NCBI GenBank assembly: GCA_964492425.1
Contig: CAZBKB010000007.1
Location: 1 to 50,082, forward strand
Source of the DNA: LBZV01 sp000993855
Lineage (GTDB): Bacteria; Patescibacteriota; Microgenomatia; Curtissbacterales; GWA2-41-24
Reading direction: 5' to 3'
DNA length: 50,082 bases
Both the position numbers and the translations under genes were made by a program. Every line of letters begins with the position of its first letter. The stretch's first letter is position 1. The notes below the pieces were generated by a model. That model did not search any database. It saw nothing but the letters and a program-made list of their open reading frames with translations, and was not told the DNA's origin. Below are positions 9,589 through 18,376 of this stretch, in pieces.

Positions 9589-9702
9589 AGTTACTGTCCC
9601 TAAAATTAACTATGAAACTTTTAACAATCATTGTCAAGAAATGATTTTCGAACTAATCTAAATTAACCTAGACAACAGATTGCACCCGCCAAATTAAAAC
9701 TA

Positions 9703-10563
9703 TCAGAGTCTGGATTTAACCTCATAACTTCCATTACCAAACTGTATCAATACATCACCTTGTATATCATTTCTCAAAATTTTAACTCCGAATTTATTTA
9801 AGCTCTCAATAACTTCCCGTTTAGGATGCCCATAGCTGTTACTTTGCCCGACCTGTATAACTGCAATTTTAGGCTGCATCTTATAAAGTGCAACATCACT
9901 TGTCCCGCTCTTGGAACCATGATGCGCTACTTTCAAGATTTGGCAATTCTTGTCTATCACATCTTCTAATTTCTCAACAGGCACATCACCCGTCAAATAG
10001 GCACAAATATTCCCATAGTTCATTCTCGCAACTATACTAGTCTCATTTAAATCACTTCCTGCAGCAAGCTTCCAAAGATCCATAAAACTTTTGGTTGGCC
10101 AGAGAATTTCAAAATTCACGTCTCCAAACTCAATCCTGTCTCCACGAGCAACCGGATACAGTTGTGCCTCTTCCTCCCTCACCAGTTTTTCCCAATCCTC
10201 GAATAACCCGCCACTTCCCAAGGCTCCCGTCCATAACACGTGCCCTACCTTATACCGCTCTAAAATTTCTATCTGCCCCTCCATATGGTCCTTTTGTGGG
10301 TGGGTTATTACCATAATCTCGATTTTCCTGTCCCAAAAGGGCATGTACCTGCCCAAACAATCGATCATTTTGCTTCCCAAACCGCTGTCAAATACTATTT
10401 GCCCTCCTCCACCGCCAAATATCACAAACCCGTCACCCTGCCCTACATCACAAAAAACCGCTTGAACTCGACCTTCTTTCTGCGCCTCTTGGGCAAAAAA
10501 TACCCCTCCAAGTACAACAATCAGAACTCCCGTCAAAATAAGCCTTAAATGCATACCCATCAA
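9703..10563 (-). CDS. ComEC-type metallo-beta-lactamase-fold hydrolase
   Basis: The hydrolase domain that in many bacteria is the C-terminus of ComEC/Rec2, here a separate 286-residue protein with its own N-terminal membrane segment (about 5-24). Family motifs are FCDVGQGDG at 37-45, the metal-binding THPQKDHMEG with H88, D92 and H93, TGDVPVEKLE, and KVAHHGSKSG. It would sit on the outer face of the membrane, where ComEC nuclease domains are thought to degrade the non-transported DNA strand. It overlaps the ComEC channel gene by four bases (ATGA), supporting coupled translation and joint function in DNA uptake. Confidence 0.85.
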   Translation of the reverse strand: MMGMHLRLILTGVLIVVLGGVFFAQEAQKEGRVQAVFCDVGQGDGFVIFGGGGGQIVFDSGLGSKMIDCLGRYMPFWDRKIEIMVITHPQKDHMEGQIEILERYKVGHVLWTGALGSGGLFEDWEKLVREEEAQLYPVARGDRIEFGDVNFEILWPTKSFMDLWKLAAGSDLNETSIVARMNYGNICAYLTGDVPVEKLEDVIDKNCQILKVAHHGSKSGTSDVALYKMQPKIAVIQVGQSNSYGHPKREVIESLNKFGVKILRNDIQGDVLIQFGNGSYEVKSRL

Positions 10564-11765
10564 ACACCCTCCCTACTGTAACCTTTCCAAATAAGAACAA
10601 GTCCTAAAATAAGAGCAGCAAACAGCACAAAATACACGGCACTGCCGCCAAACCCCCGCACATAAAATGTATCGTATTCTGCAAAAAGCTCCACCACTCT
10701 TACAAAATAATGGGCAGGCATAAAAACAACATACGACAGTAATTGTGCAGCCGGCATATAAACCAAAGAAAGTGCACTCAATACAAACCCTAAAATCATA
10801 ATCGGAAAAACTGCCTCACTAACCAAAATATTCACAAATGGTGACAAAAGAGAAACCGACCCAAAGTGGTAAAGGATAACGGGAGCCGTAAATGTAAAGG
10901 CTCCCACACAAACAGCCGTAATTTCACCAGCTACTGGAACCCGCATTAATTTCTGAAGGTAAGCGCCGAGGGTTACTATTCCCAAGGTCGCCGCAAAAGT
11001 CAGCTGGAACGAAATTGAAGTGATTGCAGCAGGCCACACAAAAATAATAGCCATCGATGCCGCAAAAAGCGAAAAGATAGCTGTTGTCGCCCGACCAAAG
11101 AAAAGCGCCAGAGTGGTTACAATAACCATAAGAAGCGCTCTCACCACCGGGGCTTCAAAACCTGTTAAAAACGCATAAAATGAACATGCCGCTATTGCCA
11201 AAACCATAGCACCGCGTCTTCCCAAATATTTAACAAGTGCCAAAAATACACCGGCAACGATCGATAAATTCTGTCCGCTTACCACAACCACATGGATTGT
11301 ACCGGTTTTAATCAGATCATTTCGGAAATCTCGGCCAATCCTGTCTACTCCAAGCACAGTCCCCGCAACCAGTGTGGCTTCTCTGGCAGGCAAAAGAGTT
11401 TCTACTTTACCCACAATTTTCTGCCGTAAATCCCAAAGCCAACCGGAAAAGTTTTCCTTGTGTTCAATAATTTTTATTTGAGGATCCAGCATCGTTCCCG
11501 TTAAATCAACCTTGCCTTGAATATTAATTCTGTCCCCTACACGAATTTTAGGATACAAGGGCGCAAAAACAGTCACATCACCCACTGAAAGCTTCTGCGA
11601 GCTCTCCAGCGTGAAAACCTGTGAGACCTCAGTTTCCATTTCTAAATAACTATTTTTGGGCAAAACAACAGGTCTCCAGAAAAATAACCTGGCAGAAACA
11701 AGAAACAATAATATGCCCCAAACAAACAGCAGTGTCAGCTTTTGTTGGTTAGGCCCATTCCTCAT
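10560..11765 (-). CDS. comEC: ComEC/Rec2 competence channel domain protein
   Basis: A polytopic membrane protein (401 residues) with the ComEC 'competence' domain. It has an N-terminal membrane segment, an OB-like soluble part (about 40-135, with VGDRINIQGKVDLTG), and then the motif region GTIHVVVVSGQNLSIVAGVF and many hydrophobic helices to the end. Known ComEC proteins carry single-stranded DNA across the cytoplasmic membrane. Unlike the usual single polypeptide, the metallo-beta-lactamase part is the next gene. It overlaps the ComEA gene upstream by four bases (ATGA). Confidence 0.9.
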   Translation of the reverse strand: MRNGPNQQKLTLLFVWGILLFLVSARLFFWRPVVLPKNSYLEMETEVSQVFTLESSQKLSVGDVTVFAPLYPKIRVGDRINIQGKVDLTGTMLDPQIKIIEHKENFSGWLWDLRQKIVGKVETLLPAREATLVAGTVLGVDRIGRDFRNDLIKTGTIHVVVVSGQNLSIVAGVFLALVKYLGRRGAMVLAIAACSFYAFLTGFEAPVVRALLMVIVTTLALFFGRATTAIFSLFAASMAIIFVWPAAITSISFQLTFAATLGIVTLGAYLQKLMRVPVAGEITAVCVGAFTFTAPVILYHFGSVSLLSPFVNILVSEAVFPIMILGFVLSALSLVYMPAAQLLSYVVFMPAHYFVRVVELFAEYDTFYVRGFGGSAVYFVLFAALILGLVLIWKGYSREGV

Positions 11766-12142
11766 TCATCAACAGTCACGAGGGGGCTTATCTTTTCATA
11801 AATTGACCTGCCAACCGCTTTTTTAATAACTAGCTCATCAACAGTTACATAAGGCCTGCCGGCAATTATTTTACCTGCGGTTACAGGACCTACCCCGGGC
11901 AAATTTTCTAGCTCAAGAGTTGTCGCGGTGTTGATATTTACAGGATTTTCTGCTTTTGCACCGGCAACAGAACCGATTTCCCAGTCATCGTAATTTTCAG
12001 CAGAAATTATCTTAACGTCGGAAGATTCTGAAGCAAAGTAAAACATACCGGCACCAACTGCCAATGTAAAAACACCAACAAACAAAAGTACCCCGGAAAG
12101 AATCCTGTATTTTTGATCTTTTAAGTCGAAACCACCTGCCAT
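11762..12142 (-). CDS. comEA: ComEA-like DNA receptor with helix-hairpin-helix
   Basis: A 126-residue membrane-anchored DNA-binding protein. Residues about 13-33 are a hydrophobic anchor and 65-126 hold the tandem helix-hairpin-helix typical of ComEA, with NINTATTLELENLPGVGP and VTAGKIIAGRP. ComEA binds incoming double-stranded DNA at the outer membrane face and hands it to ComEC, the next gene. Its ATG overlaps the stop of the small upstream gene by one base (TAATG). Confidence 0.9.
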   Translation of the reverse strand: MAGGFDLKDQKYRILSGVLLFVGVFTLAVGAGMFYFASESSDVKIISAENYDDWEIGSVAGAKAENPVNINTATTLELENLPGVGPVTAGKIIAGRPYVTVDELVIKKAVGRSIYEKISPLVTVDE

Positions 12143-12324
12143 TAAATTAGCCTTGCGTTGAAAAATTGAAAAGCAGAATACTGATACCCTTCTCCCATCA
12201 ACACTCGTTGACGCTGCACAAGAGCAATAACCAAAATCAAGACAATTACTGTCAAAACCAAGAGATGAAGCAAAAATATTTTATTTCTTAAACTGGGATT
12301 CATATAATATTTAACCAGATCCAA
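12142..12324 (-). CDS. Small membrane protein at head of competence operon
   Basis: Up to 60 residues from a TTG at 12324, or 53 from an ATG at 12303 (MNPSLRNK). Neither start has a well-placed Shine-Dalgarno site. One hydrophobic helix (LLHLLVLTVIVLILVIALV) is followed by a short polar tail. It overlaps comEA by one base and lies directly after a good promoter, so it is the first gene of the com operon. I recognise no family; a role in the uptake machinery is inferred from position only. Confidence 0.6.
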   Translation of the reverse strand: MDLVKYYMNPSLRNKIFLLHLLVLTVIVLILVIALVQRQRVLMGEGYQYSAFQFFNARLI

Positions 12325-12344
12325 CCCCTAAACCATCTTACTTT

Positions 12345-12373
12345 AAAATAAACTGCCCCGCATTGAGTGTCAA
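12345..12373 (-). promoter_or_regulatory. Promoter of the competence operon
   Basis: On the minus strand TTGACA (12368-12373), 17-base spacer, TATTTT (12345-12350). It precedes the small membrane gene, comEA and comEC. Confidence 0.65.
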
Positions 12374-12447
12374 GAAAAGTCAAAAAATGATTGTTCATTA
12401 ATTCACCCAAACCTGCACTTTTCCCCTATAGGATAAAATCTAAGCAC

Positions 12448-12921
12448 TCAAAACTGCTGTCTGCCAACTAAAATTCGTTTTCTATATTCTTTCAACCACT
12501 TTTTAAAAATTGGAATCAAATTTTGTGCACCCCGCACTGCAAGCTCCTTATTTATCACGCCTCCATGGTGTGGGTGCCTGAACATTCGCCTGTTCATACT
12601 GGAAAAACCGTGAGCATAGTGACACAGTTCGTGGGCAATTGTATAGTGGACAACACCAACCGGTACCACCTCATCACGAAACATTGACGTGATGGTAATC
12701 ACACTCTTTTTAGGCTTGTCACCAATTCTTATCAATCCCCCAATACCTTTGTGACTATTATCTCTCTTAATGCTCTTATAACTAACCAGCTTTATCGAAC
12801 CAAACCTGTACCTAGCCTCCCTACCCCATTTAATTTCAATAGGATTAGTTATTTTAACGTTGGGAAAATACTCATCAAGAAGAAATTTAAGCTGTGTCTT
12901 AAGCCAGTCGTGGTCACGCAT
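12448..12921 (-). CDS. SprT-like zinc metallopeptidase-domain protein
   Basis: A soluble 157-residue protein with the zinc-binding motif HELCH (97-101) followed by HGF and a His-rich HPHHGG segment that could supply the third metal ligand. The preceding TITSMFRDEVVPVGVVHYTI resembles SprT/WSS1-like domains. Such proteins are putative proteases, some acting on DNA-protein crosslinks; substrate and activity here are unknown. It has an ATG start at 12921 and lies between the competence operon and a Tat-like exported protein, with no overlap. Confidence 0.65.
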   Translation of the reverse strand: MRDHDWLKTQLKFLLDEYFPNVKITNPIEIKWGREARYRFGSIKLVSYKSIKRDNSHKGIGGLIRIGDKPKKSVITITSMFRDEVVPVGVVHYTIAHELCHYAHGFSSMNRRMFRHPHHGGVINKELAVRGAQNLIPIFKKWLKEYRKRILVGRQQF

Positions 12922-12970
12922 TACTTTTATTTTAAGGCAAAAGCAAATTTCTTCTCAACCCATCTAAAAA

Positions 12971-13591
12971 TTACATTCCCGGATTGTCAGAAAGAGAAAC
13001 AGGCACAACCATTGCAAGCTCAGGAGTCAACTCGACCACCCGCTCGGATGCAAAAACTGTCTTTCCACCCATAGAATCCATGGGAAACGCTAACCACTTG
13101 GCCTGAGAATTTCGATCCCAGGGAGCCTTAGGGTCACCACCCCAGACTGCAAGCGCCCTTGGAATTCTCACACCGACCGGGAATTCGCGCCTCGCCCCGG
13201 CAGAAGTGTCCCGCGCATCTGCTTCCGTCTTAGGCTTGTTTCTGACACTGGCCCTCGTTTTTCCCCGAACCTTTTCGCCAACAACCAAAATATCATGAAC
13301 AAAATGCTCATCCGCCGAAGTTTCAAAAAGTCGGGCTGCTGCTGCCTGCTCACGCGTGTCCGGGAAACTGTTTGGCAATTTCCCTTCACGTTGTGCATCT
13401 AAAACCAACTTTCCACCAGCTCCAAATGCCGCAACAAGAGCTAACCAAGCCGTAACACTAACTACACCGTCACCAAACTCTCTCCTACTAACCCTTCTAT
13501 CCAAAAATGATCCAGTGGCCCTTCTGGGAGATTCAGGTATAGAATCTCTTGCGTCTTTTAATTCTCCTGAAATTTCTACTCGCTCATTCAT
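12971..13591 (-). CDS. Exported protein with Tat-like signal, function unknown
   Basis: A 206-residue protein whose N-terminus carries SRREFGDGVV before a hydrophobic segment (about 44-64), which fits the twin-arginine motif (S/T)RRxF. The rest has no domain I recognise. It contains a basic patch (VRGKTRASVRNKPKTEADAR) and a C-terminal half with VAVWGGDPKAPWDRNSQ-like features. If Tat-exported it would fold in the cytoplasm, perhaps with a cofactor; no tat genes are in the window. A perfect consensus promoter lies immediately upstream, predicting a leaderless mRNA that begins about three bases before the ATG. Confidence 0.65.
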   Translation of the reverse strand: MNERVEISGELKDARDSIPESPRRATGSFLDRRVSRREFGDGVVSVTAWLALVAAFGAGGKLVLDAQREGKLPNSFPDTREQAAAARLFETSADEHFVHDILVVGEKVRGKTRASVRNKPKTEADARDTSAGARREFPVGVRIPRALAVWGGDPKAPWDRNSQAKWLAFPMDSMGGKTVFASERVVELTPELAMVVPVSLSDNPGM

Positions 13592-13600
13592 ACTTTACAT

Positions 13601-13629
13601 ATTATAAGTTATATTTTAATCACTGTCAA
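13601..13629 (-). promoter_or_regulatory. Perfect consensus promoter, leaderless type
   Basis: On the minus strand TTGACA (13624-13629), exactly 17 bases, TATAAT (13601-13606). The start codon at 13591 is only nine bases after the -10 box, leaving practically no 5' leader. Confidence 0.85.
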
Positions 13630-13687
13630 AGAAAGACTGCTAATTCCCTGCTCCCTCCCTTCCCAATCTAACAATATAGCAATCTTC

Positions 13688-13960
13688 TTAATAATCCACA
13701 AACACCTTCAAAATATTCTCCGAAACTTCCACTACTGCTCGTCCAAGGTTAAAATCAAATCTTTTTCCGCTCTCATCAAAAATTACCGCATTACCAAGGG
13801 CAGTAGTCACCAGATTCTCGTGCCCGGGCAAAATATCGTAGGGACCTACGTCATTTGTTGACGAAAAGCTACGCACATAGCCTTCAAAACTCAAACCCTT
13901 TTTATAAGTCGGCGATAAAATCACCGTATAAATCACATTGTTTTTCGCAGTAACTTGCAT
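13688..13960 (-). CDS. atpC: F1-type ATPase subunit epsilon, short form
   Basis: A 90-residue protein matching the N-terminal beta-sandwich of epsilon: GPYDILPGHENLVTTA corresponds to the family's GILPGHAPL motif. The usual C-terminal helical hairpin, which in many bacteria inhibits ATP hydrolysis, is absent, so that form of self-inhibition should be missing. The start overlaps the stop of the beta gene by one base. It ends the operon; no clear terminator is visible behind it. Confidence 0.85.
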   Translation of the reverse strand: MQVTAKNNVIYTVILSPTYKKGLSFEGYVRSFSSTNDVGPYDILPGHENLVTTALGNAVIFDESGKRFDFNLGRAVVEVSENILKVFVDY

Positions 13961-15333
13961 TATCCATTAACCTCCGCAAGTGATGCCGTATATAAAAGCT
14001 TTGCCGGATCCCATTCGTCAAGCTTTCCGGATAAAATATTCGAAACATCTCTTACCGTGTGTTCACGCTTAACATAAGTCCCTGCTCTTCCAGTCTGGTT
14101 ACTGGCCATAAAAGAACTTTGCGTCATGTAGTTATTAAGTAATTTCGCACGCCTGTAAACAATCCTGTCCTCAGGCGCAAGTTCTGCCTCACCGGCAATA
14201 GCAACAATCTTGTCCAAAAAGCCAAATTTAGAAAGGATCTTAACAGCTTCCAGGTAAGCATTATAGTGCTCTTTGCCAATAATCCCGGGGTTCATAAGTC
14301 CACTGCTGGATGCCAATATATCAACAGCCGGCCTCCTCCCTTCCTCGGCAACTGCTCTCGATAAAATAACCTGTGAATCAAAATAAGATGTTAAAGACTG
14401 TACCCCGCTATCTGTAAAGTCATCCGCGGGTACGAATATAGCCTCAACAGCGGTAATCGTTCCTTTGGCAGCAGAAACCAGCCTCTCCTGGAAAGTACCT
14501 ATATCACTCGTCAAAGTCGGTTGGTAACCGTCCTCCGAAGGTATGGAGTTGAGAAGCATCGAAAGCTCGTTGCCAGCCTGAATAAACCTGTACGCATTGT
14601 CTACAAAAAAAAGCACATCACGGTCTTCCTCGTCCCGAAAATACTCTGCAACAGCTGCCGCTGCATAACCAGTCCTAAATCTTCTGGCGGGTCTCTCATT
14701 CATCTGTCCAAATATCATTGCGACTTTAGAAAGTACATTATTCTCTTCCAGGTTCTCTATCATCTCCTGGGCTTCCCTAATCCGCTCTCCAATCCCGGCA
14801 AAAATATTAACGCCCTTATGGAAAATAGAAATATTGTGCATAAGCTCAGTCAAAATAATAGTCTTGCCAACCCCGGCCCCTCCAAAAATTCCAATTTTGC
14901 CTCCTTTCAAAAATGGCGTAAAAAAATCTATAACTTTAATTCCTGTCTCCAAAATCTCCCGGCTCACCGCAATGGACTGCAAGTTCGGCCCGCTCCCATA
15001 TATGGATTTCGTTTTCTTAATTTTTAGCTCACCTTTGCCGTCTCGCGTTTGTCCAAAAACATCAATCACCCTACCCAACAGTTCCACTCCCACAGGTATT
15101 TGTATCGTCTCAAAAAGTCTCACCACACGAGCACCACGATAAAGTTTGGTCGGATCACTGTAAGAGAGACAATAGACGGTATCGCTGGCACTTGATCCAT
15201 AAACTTCTAACCTCACAGTATTATCATCGGCAAGCGTCAAAAGCTCATGCCTAGATGGTTTAGCCGCCGTAAAAGAAACCTCGACTAAATCACCAAGAAT
15301 TCCGGTTACTGCTCCGGTGCCTTCATCAGCCAT
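13960..15333 (-). CDS. atpD: F1-type ATPase subunit beta (catalytic)
   Basis: 457 residues, close to normal length. The P-loop GGAGVGKT lies at 151-158, the catalytic Glu in GERIRE at about 183, and a DELSEED-like stretch (AELAPED) in the C-terminal domain. All elements needed to bind and hydrolyse ATP are present. In the family, beta alternates with alpha in a hexamer that turns gamma. The context (delta, alpha, gamma before; epsilon after) is the standard F1 order. The C-terminal end (about 400-457) diverges from common beta subunits but keeps the helical character. Confidence 0.95.
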   Translation of the reverse strand: MADEGTGAVTGILGDLVEVSFTAAKPSRHELLTLADDNTVRLEVYGSSASDTVYCLSYSDPTKLYRGARVVRLFETIQIPVGVELLGRVIDVFGQTRDGKGELKIKKTKSIYGSGPNLQSIAVSREILETGIKVIDFFTPFLKGGKIGIFGGAGVGKTIILTELMHNISIFHKGVNIFAGIGERIREAQEMIENLEENNVLSKVAMIFGQMNERPARRFRTGYAAAAVAEYFRDEEDRDVLFFVDNAYRFIQAGNELSMLLNSIPSEDGYQPTLTSDIGTFQERLVSAAKGTITAVEAIFVPADDFTDSGVQSLTSYFDSQVILSRAVAEEGRRPAVDILASSSGLMNPGIIGKEHYNAYLEAVKILSKFGFLDKIVAIAGEAELAPEDRIVYRRAKLLNNYMTQSSFMASNQTGRAGTYVKREHTVRDVSNILSGKLDEWDPAKLLYTASLAEVNG

Positions 15334-15400
15334 ATATATTCATCAGTCTTTTAGTATAATTTTTCATGCACATAAACTAACGGGTTAATTCACCTCAAAC

Positions 15401-16282
15401 CTACCGGTTAACTGAAAATATACTCTTGCTCTCCCATGTGCTTCTCGCCCCATAAAGTTGTGTCTGTTTACGGTTGTTAACATCCTTATTAAAACGTATT
15501 TTAAACTTGGCAAGCTGGTTAAATGCTGCATTTATGCGCTCCGCAATCGCACCTATTTCCAAAATCTTTACCTGGACAGCGTTTTTGGTTAATCCCGCTT
15601 CAAACAACTTCTCCAAAAAAGCGCTGGCTATCATCTGCTTTTCCAAAAGCGCCAGAGGAACACCAGTTTTGGCTTCAAAATCGTATTTTTTACGTTTCGG
15701 CACATTTTCAACAATTACACTTTTAGAAATATCTTCCCGCTCAAGTTCCTGAGTCAAAATACTTTTATATTTACCCCAAAAAATCACAATCTCAAGATAA
15801 TTCCCCAATTGTTCGCTTACACGGCTAACTACATTCCAATCTGGCTTATCATCATCAAAATCAAAATAGAGCACATTGCCTGCCTTAAAACCAAATTTTT
15901 TAAGCAGGTTTTGCCCTGTCTGCCCAACCACAATCCCGTCCGCATCCCCTCTTCTAAACTCCAACATAAATTGGCGGACCATTGAATCAAGCAGCCTCCC
16001 AACATACCTGCTTTCAGACGAAACCAGAATCAAGACCTTTCGTCTCGAAGGAACCCTGTATGCGGTTCTCAAAATTACATCACTGTCTTTATGCTTTTCA
16101 GCAATCGCAATCTTGGCGTAAGAATAAGATTCTCGCGCCTCAGCTAAATGCCTGTTCAGCCTGTCGATTTCCTGCCTATTAATATCCATCTTACGAGCGG
16201 CAGCATGCTCAAAAACACGGGTAATCGAACGGATATCTTCAAGCGACTCCTCAAGCTTTTTTAAAGCATACTTACTGTTCAT
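15401..16282 (-). CDS. atpG: F1-type ATPase subunit gamma, divergent
   Basis: 293 residues. The N-terminal helix (KKLEESLEDIRSITRVFEHAAARKM) follows the gamma pattern that forms half of the central coiled coil. The middle has a Rossmann-like core (KVLILVSSESRYVG). The C-terminal helix (KILEIGAIAERINAAFNQLAKFKIRFNKD) takes the place of the second coil strand but differs strongly from the usual conserved end. Position between alpha and beta supports the call. The divergence suggests its foot may contact an atypical rotor. Confidence 0.85.
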   Translation of the reverse strand: MNSKYALKKLEESLEDIRSITRVFEHAAARKMDINRQEIDRLNRHLAEARESYSYAKIAIAEKHKDSDVILRTAYRVPSRRKVLILVSSESRYVGRLLDSMVRQFMLEFRRGDADGIVVGQTGQNLLKKFGFKAGNVLYFDFDDDKPDWNVVSRVSEQLGNYLEIVIFWGKYKSILTQELEREDISKSVIVENVPKRKKYDFEAKTGVPLALLEKQMIASAFLEKLFEAGLTKNAVQVKILEIGAIAERINAAFNQLAKFKIRFNKDVNNRKQTQLYGARSTWESKSIFSVNR

Positions 16283-16301
16283 AATTTATACCTCGAAATT
16301 T

Positions 16302-17846
16302 TCATCTACTTGGAACCTTCACATTTCTCAACCTATCATGAACGATTGTCTCCTCAAGATCCCGCGCTCTTTTTTCACTGTTAATATAGGTGTCAAAAGA
16401 AGCGGCGTTAGCCCCAACAAAATCAATTAGTTCCCTCAAGCTTGCCAGTTTAATAAGTCTTAGCACTAATTTATTGAGAGCCCCGTGACTGTAAAAAGCA
16501 AAGAGCTTAAAAATATCATTTGCGATCTGCTTCTCGTTTTTTTGCGACCAGAACCCCGATATAAATAAGGCAAGCAGCAACAGTTGAAAATTAGGCGGGT
16601 ACACAAGGTCAGCATCCTGATTGAATATGACACCTAGCTTGACACCATTTTTGATTTGCTCCATTGTTTGCGCCGTAAGCTCGACCCCAAACCTCCCCAG
16701 TTCTTCAGCTTTTCTGGCCTGACTTATCTTTTGCCCAATTGCCACGTTAGTCTCCCTCTCAATATGAGACTTTGTCTGATTCCCCACTCTGGAAACGGAA
16801 AGCGTAAAGGAAATCGCCGGATGCCTGCCCTTTTTAAGTTCAGCAACGTCAAAGAAAATGTGGCCATCAGTCATTGCCATAAGGTTCGTTTGTATATAAC
16901 CCGACAGATCACCCTCGAGTGTTTCCCCGATCGGCAATAGTGTAATACCAACCTCGCGACCATCCTTAAGCCTTAAATTTCCTGCCCGCTCTACCAGCCG
17001 TGCATGCAAATGAAAGATATCACCCGGATACGATTGTCTGCCGGGAGGCCTTCTTGAAATAAGCGATATTTCTCTGTAAAACTTGGCGTGTGTCGTTAAA
17101 TCATCAAAAACCACCAGAGCATCTTGTCCATTATCTCTAAAGTGCTCTGCAATAGACATCCCGCTAAAAGGCGCAAGGTACACCATAGGCGCCGGGTCAG
17201 AACTTGAAGCAGACACAATAATGCACTTATCAAAAACATTCATAGTTTTCAAATATTCTTCCACAAACTTAACATCGCTTTTTTTCTTACCTATAGAAAC
17301 GTAGATACAAACCTTCCCCTGTCTTGCCTGGCTCACCATAGCCTGCAGAGCAAATGTCGTCTTACCGGTCTTTGCATCGCCAAGAATCAACTGTCTTTGT
17401 CCATGGCCTATTGGAAACAGCATATCAACACCCATTATCCCTGTATCCATTGGCCTCTTTACACGCACTCTTTCAACAATCCCGGGTGCAACAGGATCAA
17501 CCTGCCTATAGGTGATAAACTTTTGGTCAATTAAACCCAAATGATCCTGTGCTACTCCAAACGGGTCGATAATCCTGCCCAAAAACTCATCGCTTACCGG
17601 AACCTGGAAAAATTCGTTAGTCCTTACAACCTTCATATCATGCAAAATATCCCTCCCCTCAAATATCATCACTTCAACCAGTTCCGGCAAAAGTGCTTTC
17701 ACAATACCAACCATTCCGTTTTCGGTAACCAGGAGCTCATTTATTCGGGCATTAGGAAGGCCGTTGACATAAAAGATAGAAGAGATTATCGACTGTACGT
17801 AGCCAATCTCCCCTGTTTCTTTAAAATAAGATTTGAAATCCTTCAT
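16302..17846 (-). CDS. atpA: F1-type ATPase subunit alpha
   Basis: 514 residues. The P-loop GDAKTGKT is at 156-163 and the arginine finger lies in SVSRVG at about R353, which completes the catalytic site on beta. The N-terminus is about 15 residues shorter than in typical alpha subunits before the first beta strand (EIGYVQSI); this segment normally docks on delta, so the stator connection may differ. The gene overlaps delta by four bases (ATGA) and is followed by gamma after 19 bases. Confidence 0.95.
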   Translation of the reverse strand: MKDFKSYFKETGEIGYVQSIISSIFYVNGLPNARINELLVTENGMVGIVKALLPELVEVMIFEGRDILHDMKVVRTNEFFQVPVSDEFLGRIIDPFGVAQDHLGLIDQKFITYRQVDPVAPGIVERVRVKRPMDTGIMGVDMLFPIGHGQRQLILGDAKTGKTTFALQAMVSQARQGKVCIYVSIGKKKSDVKFVEEYLKTMNVFDKCIIVSASSSDPAPMVYLAPFSGMSIAEHFRDNGQDALVVFDDLTTHAKFYREISLISRRPPGRQSYPGDIFHLHARLVERAGNLRLKDGREVGITLLPIGETLEGDLSGYIQTNLMAMTDGHIFFDVAELKKGRHPAISFTLSVSRVGNQTKSHIERETNVAIGQKISQARKAEELGRFGVELTAQTMEQIKNGVKLGVIFNQDADLVYPPNFQLLLLALFISGFWSQKNEKQIANDIFKLFAFYSHGALNKLVLRLIKLASLRELIDFVGANAASFDTYINSEKRARDLEETIVHDRLRNVKVPSR

Positions 17847-18376
17847 TTTGTCAACACTCCTACTTCCCTTCTCAACACTTCTTCAAGCGGAATATCTAAA
17901 GTCTGCCTGAAAACCTTTCCGCGGAACTCAATAACGGCACCGCCCACAATATATTCGTTGACAATCAGATCAATCAGGGTCTTTACACCAACAACAGTCG
18001 AGATCTGGTTTGAAAGGTTTTCCACAAAAGTATTAGTTGGCGCAAAAGCAAGAGTAATATTTGCAACCGGCAACCCCTTCAGGTAACCTACCAGTTCTTT
18101 TATAAAAGATAGTTGCTTGGCATCACCAACTGGTTCAAGACCTGCTGTCTCAATTTTCTCAAAAAGCGCAGGGGCAACGTCATTCGTAAAATCCCTTGCC
18201 TTTTCAGAAATTGTACCTTCTTTACCCCTAAAAAGTGCCCTCTCAATTAAAGTCAACTCATCAAGAAGCCGCAGTCGCCCGCGAATGTCATAAATAGAAT
18301 TCTCAAATGGCTTGAAAGCAACATTTAAAGCTGGTGCTTTTGTTATTTTTGTTGCTTTTAATACTGCTTGGCTCAC
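17843..18376 (-). CDS. atpH: F-type ATPase subunit delta (stator)
   Basis: 177 residues matching the delta/OSCP pattern, most clearly at the end (DLIVNEYIVGGAVIEFRGKV, then a short terminal helix). Delta joins the peripheral stalk to the top of F1. It overlaps b by four bases and alpha by four bases, so translation of the three is probably coupled. The N-terminal six-helix region is only loosely recognisable. Confidence 0.85.
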   Translation of the reverse strand: MSQAVLKATKITKAPALNVAFKPFENSIYDIRGRLRLLDELTLIERALFRGKEGTISEKARDFTNDVAPALFEKIETAGLEPVGDAKQLSFIKELVGYLKGLPVANITLAFAPTNTFVENLSNQISTVVGVKTLIDLIVNEYIVGGAVIEFRGKVFRQTLDIPLEEVLRREVGVLTK

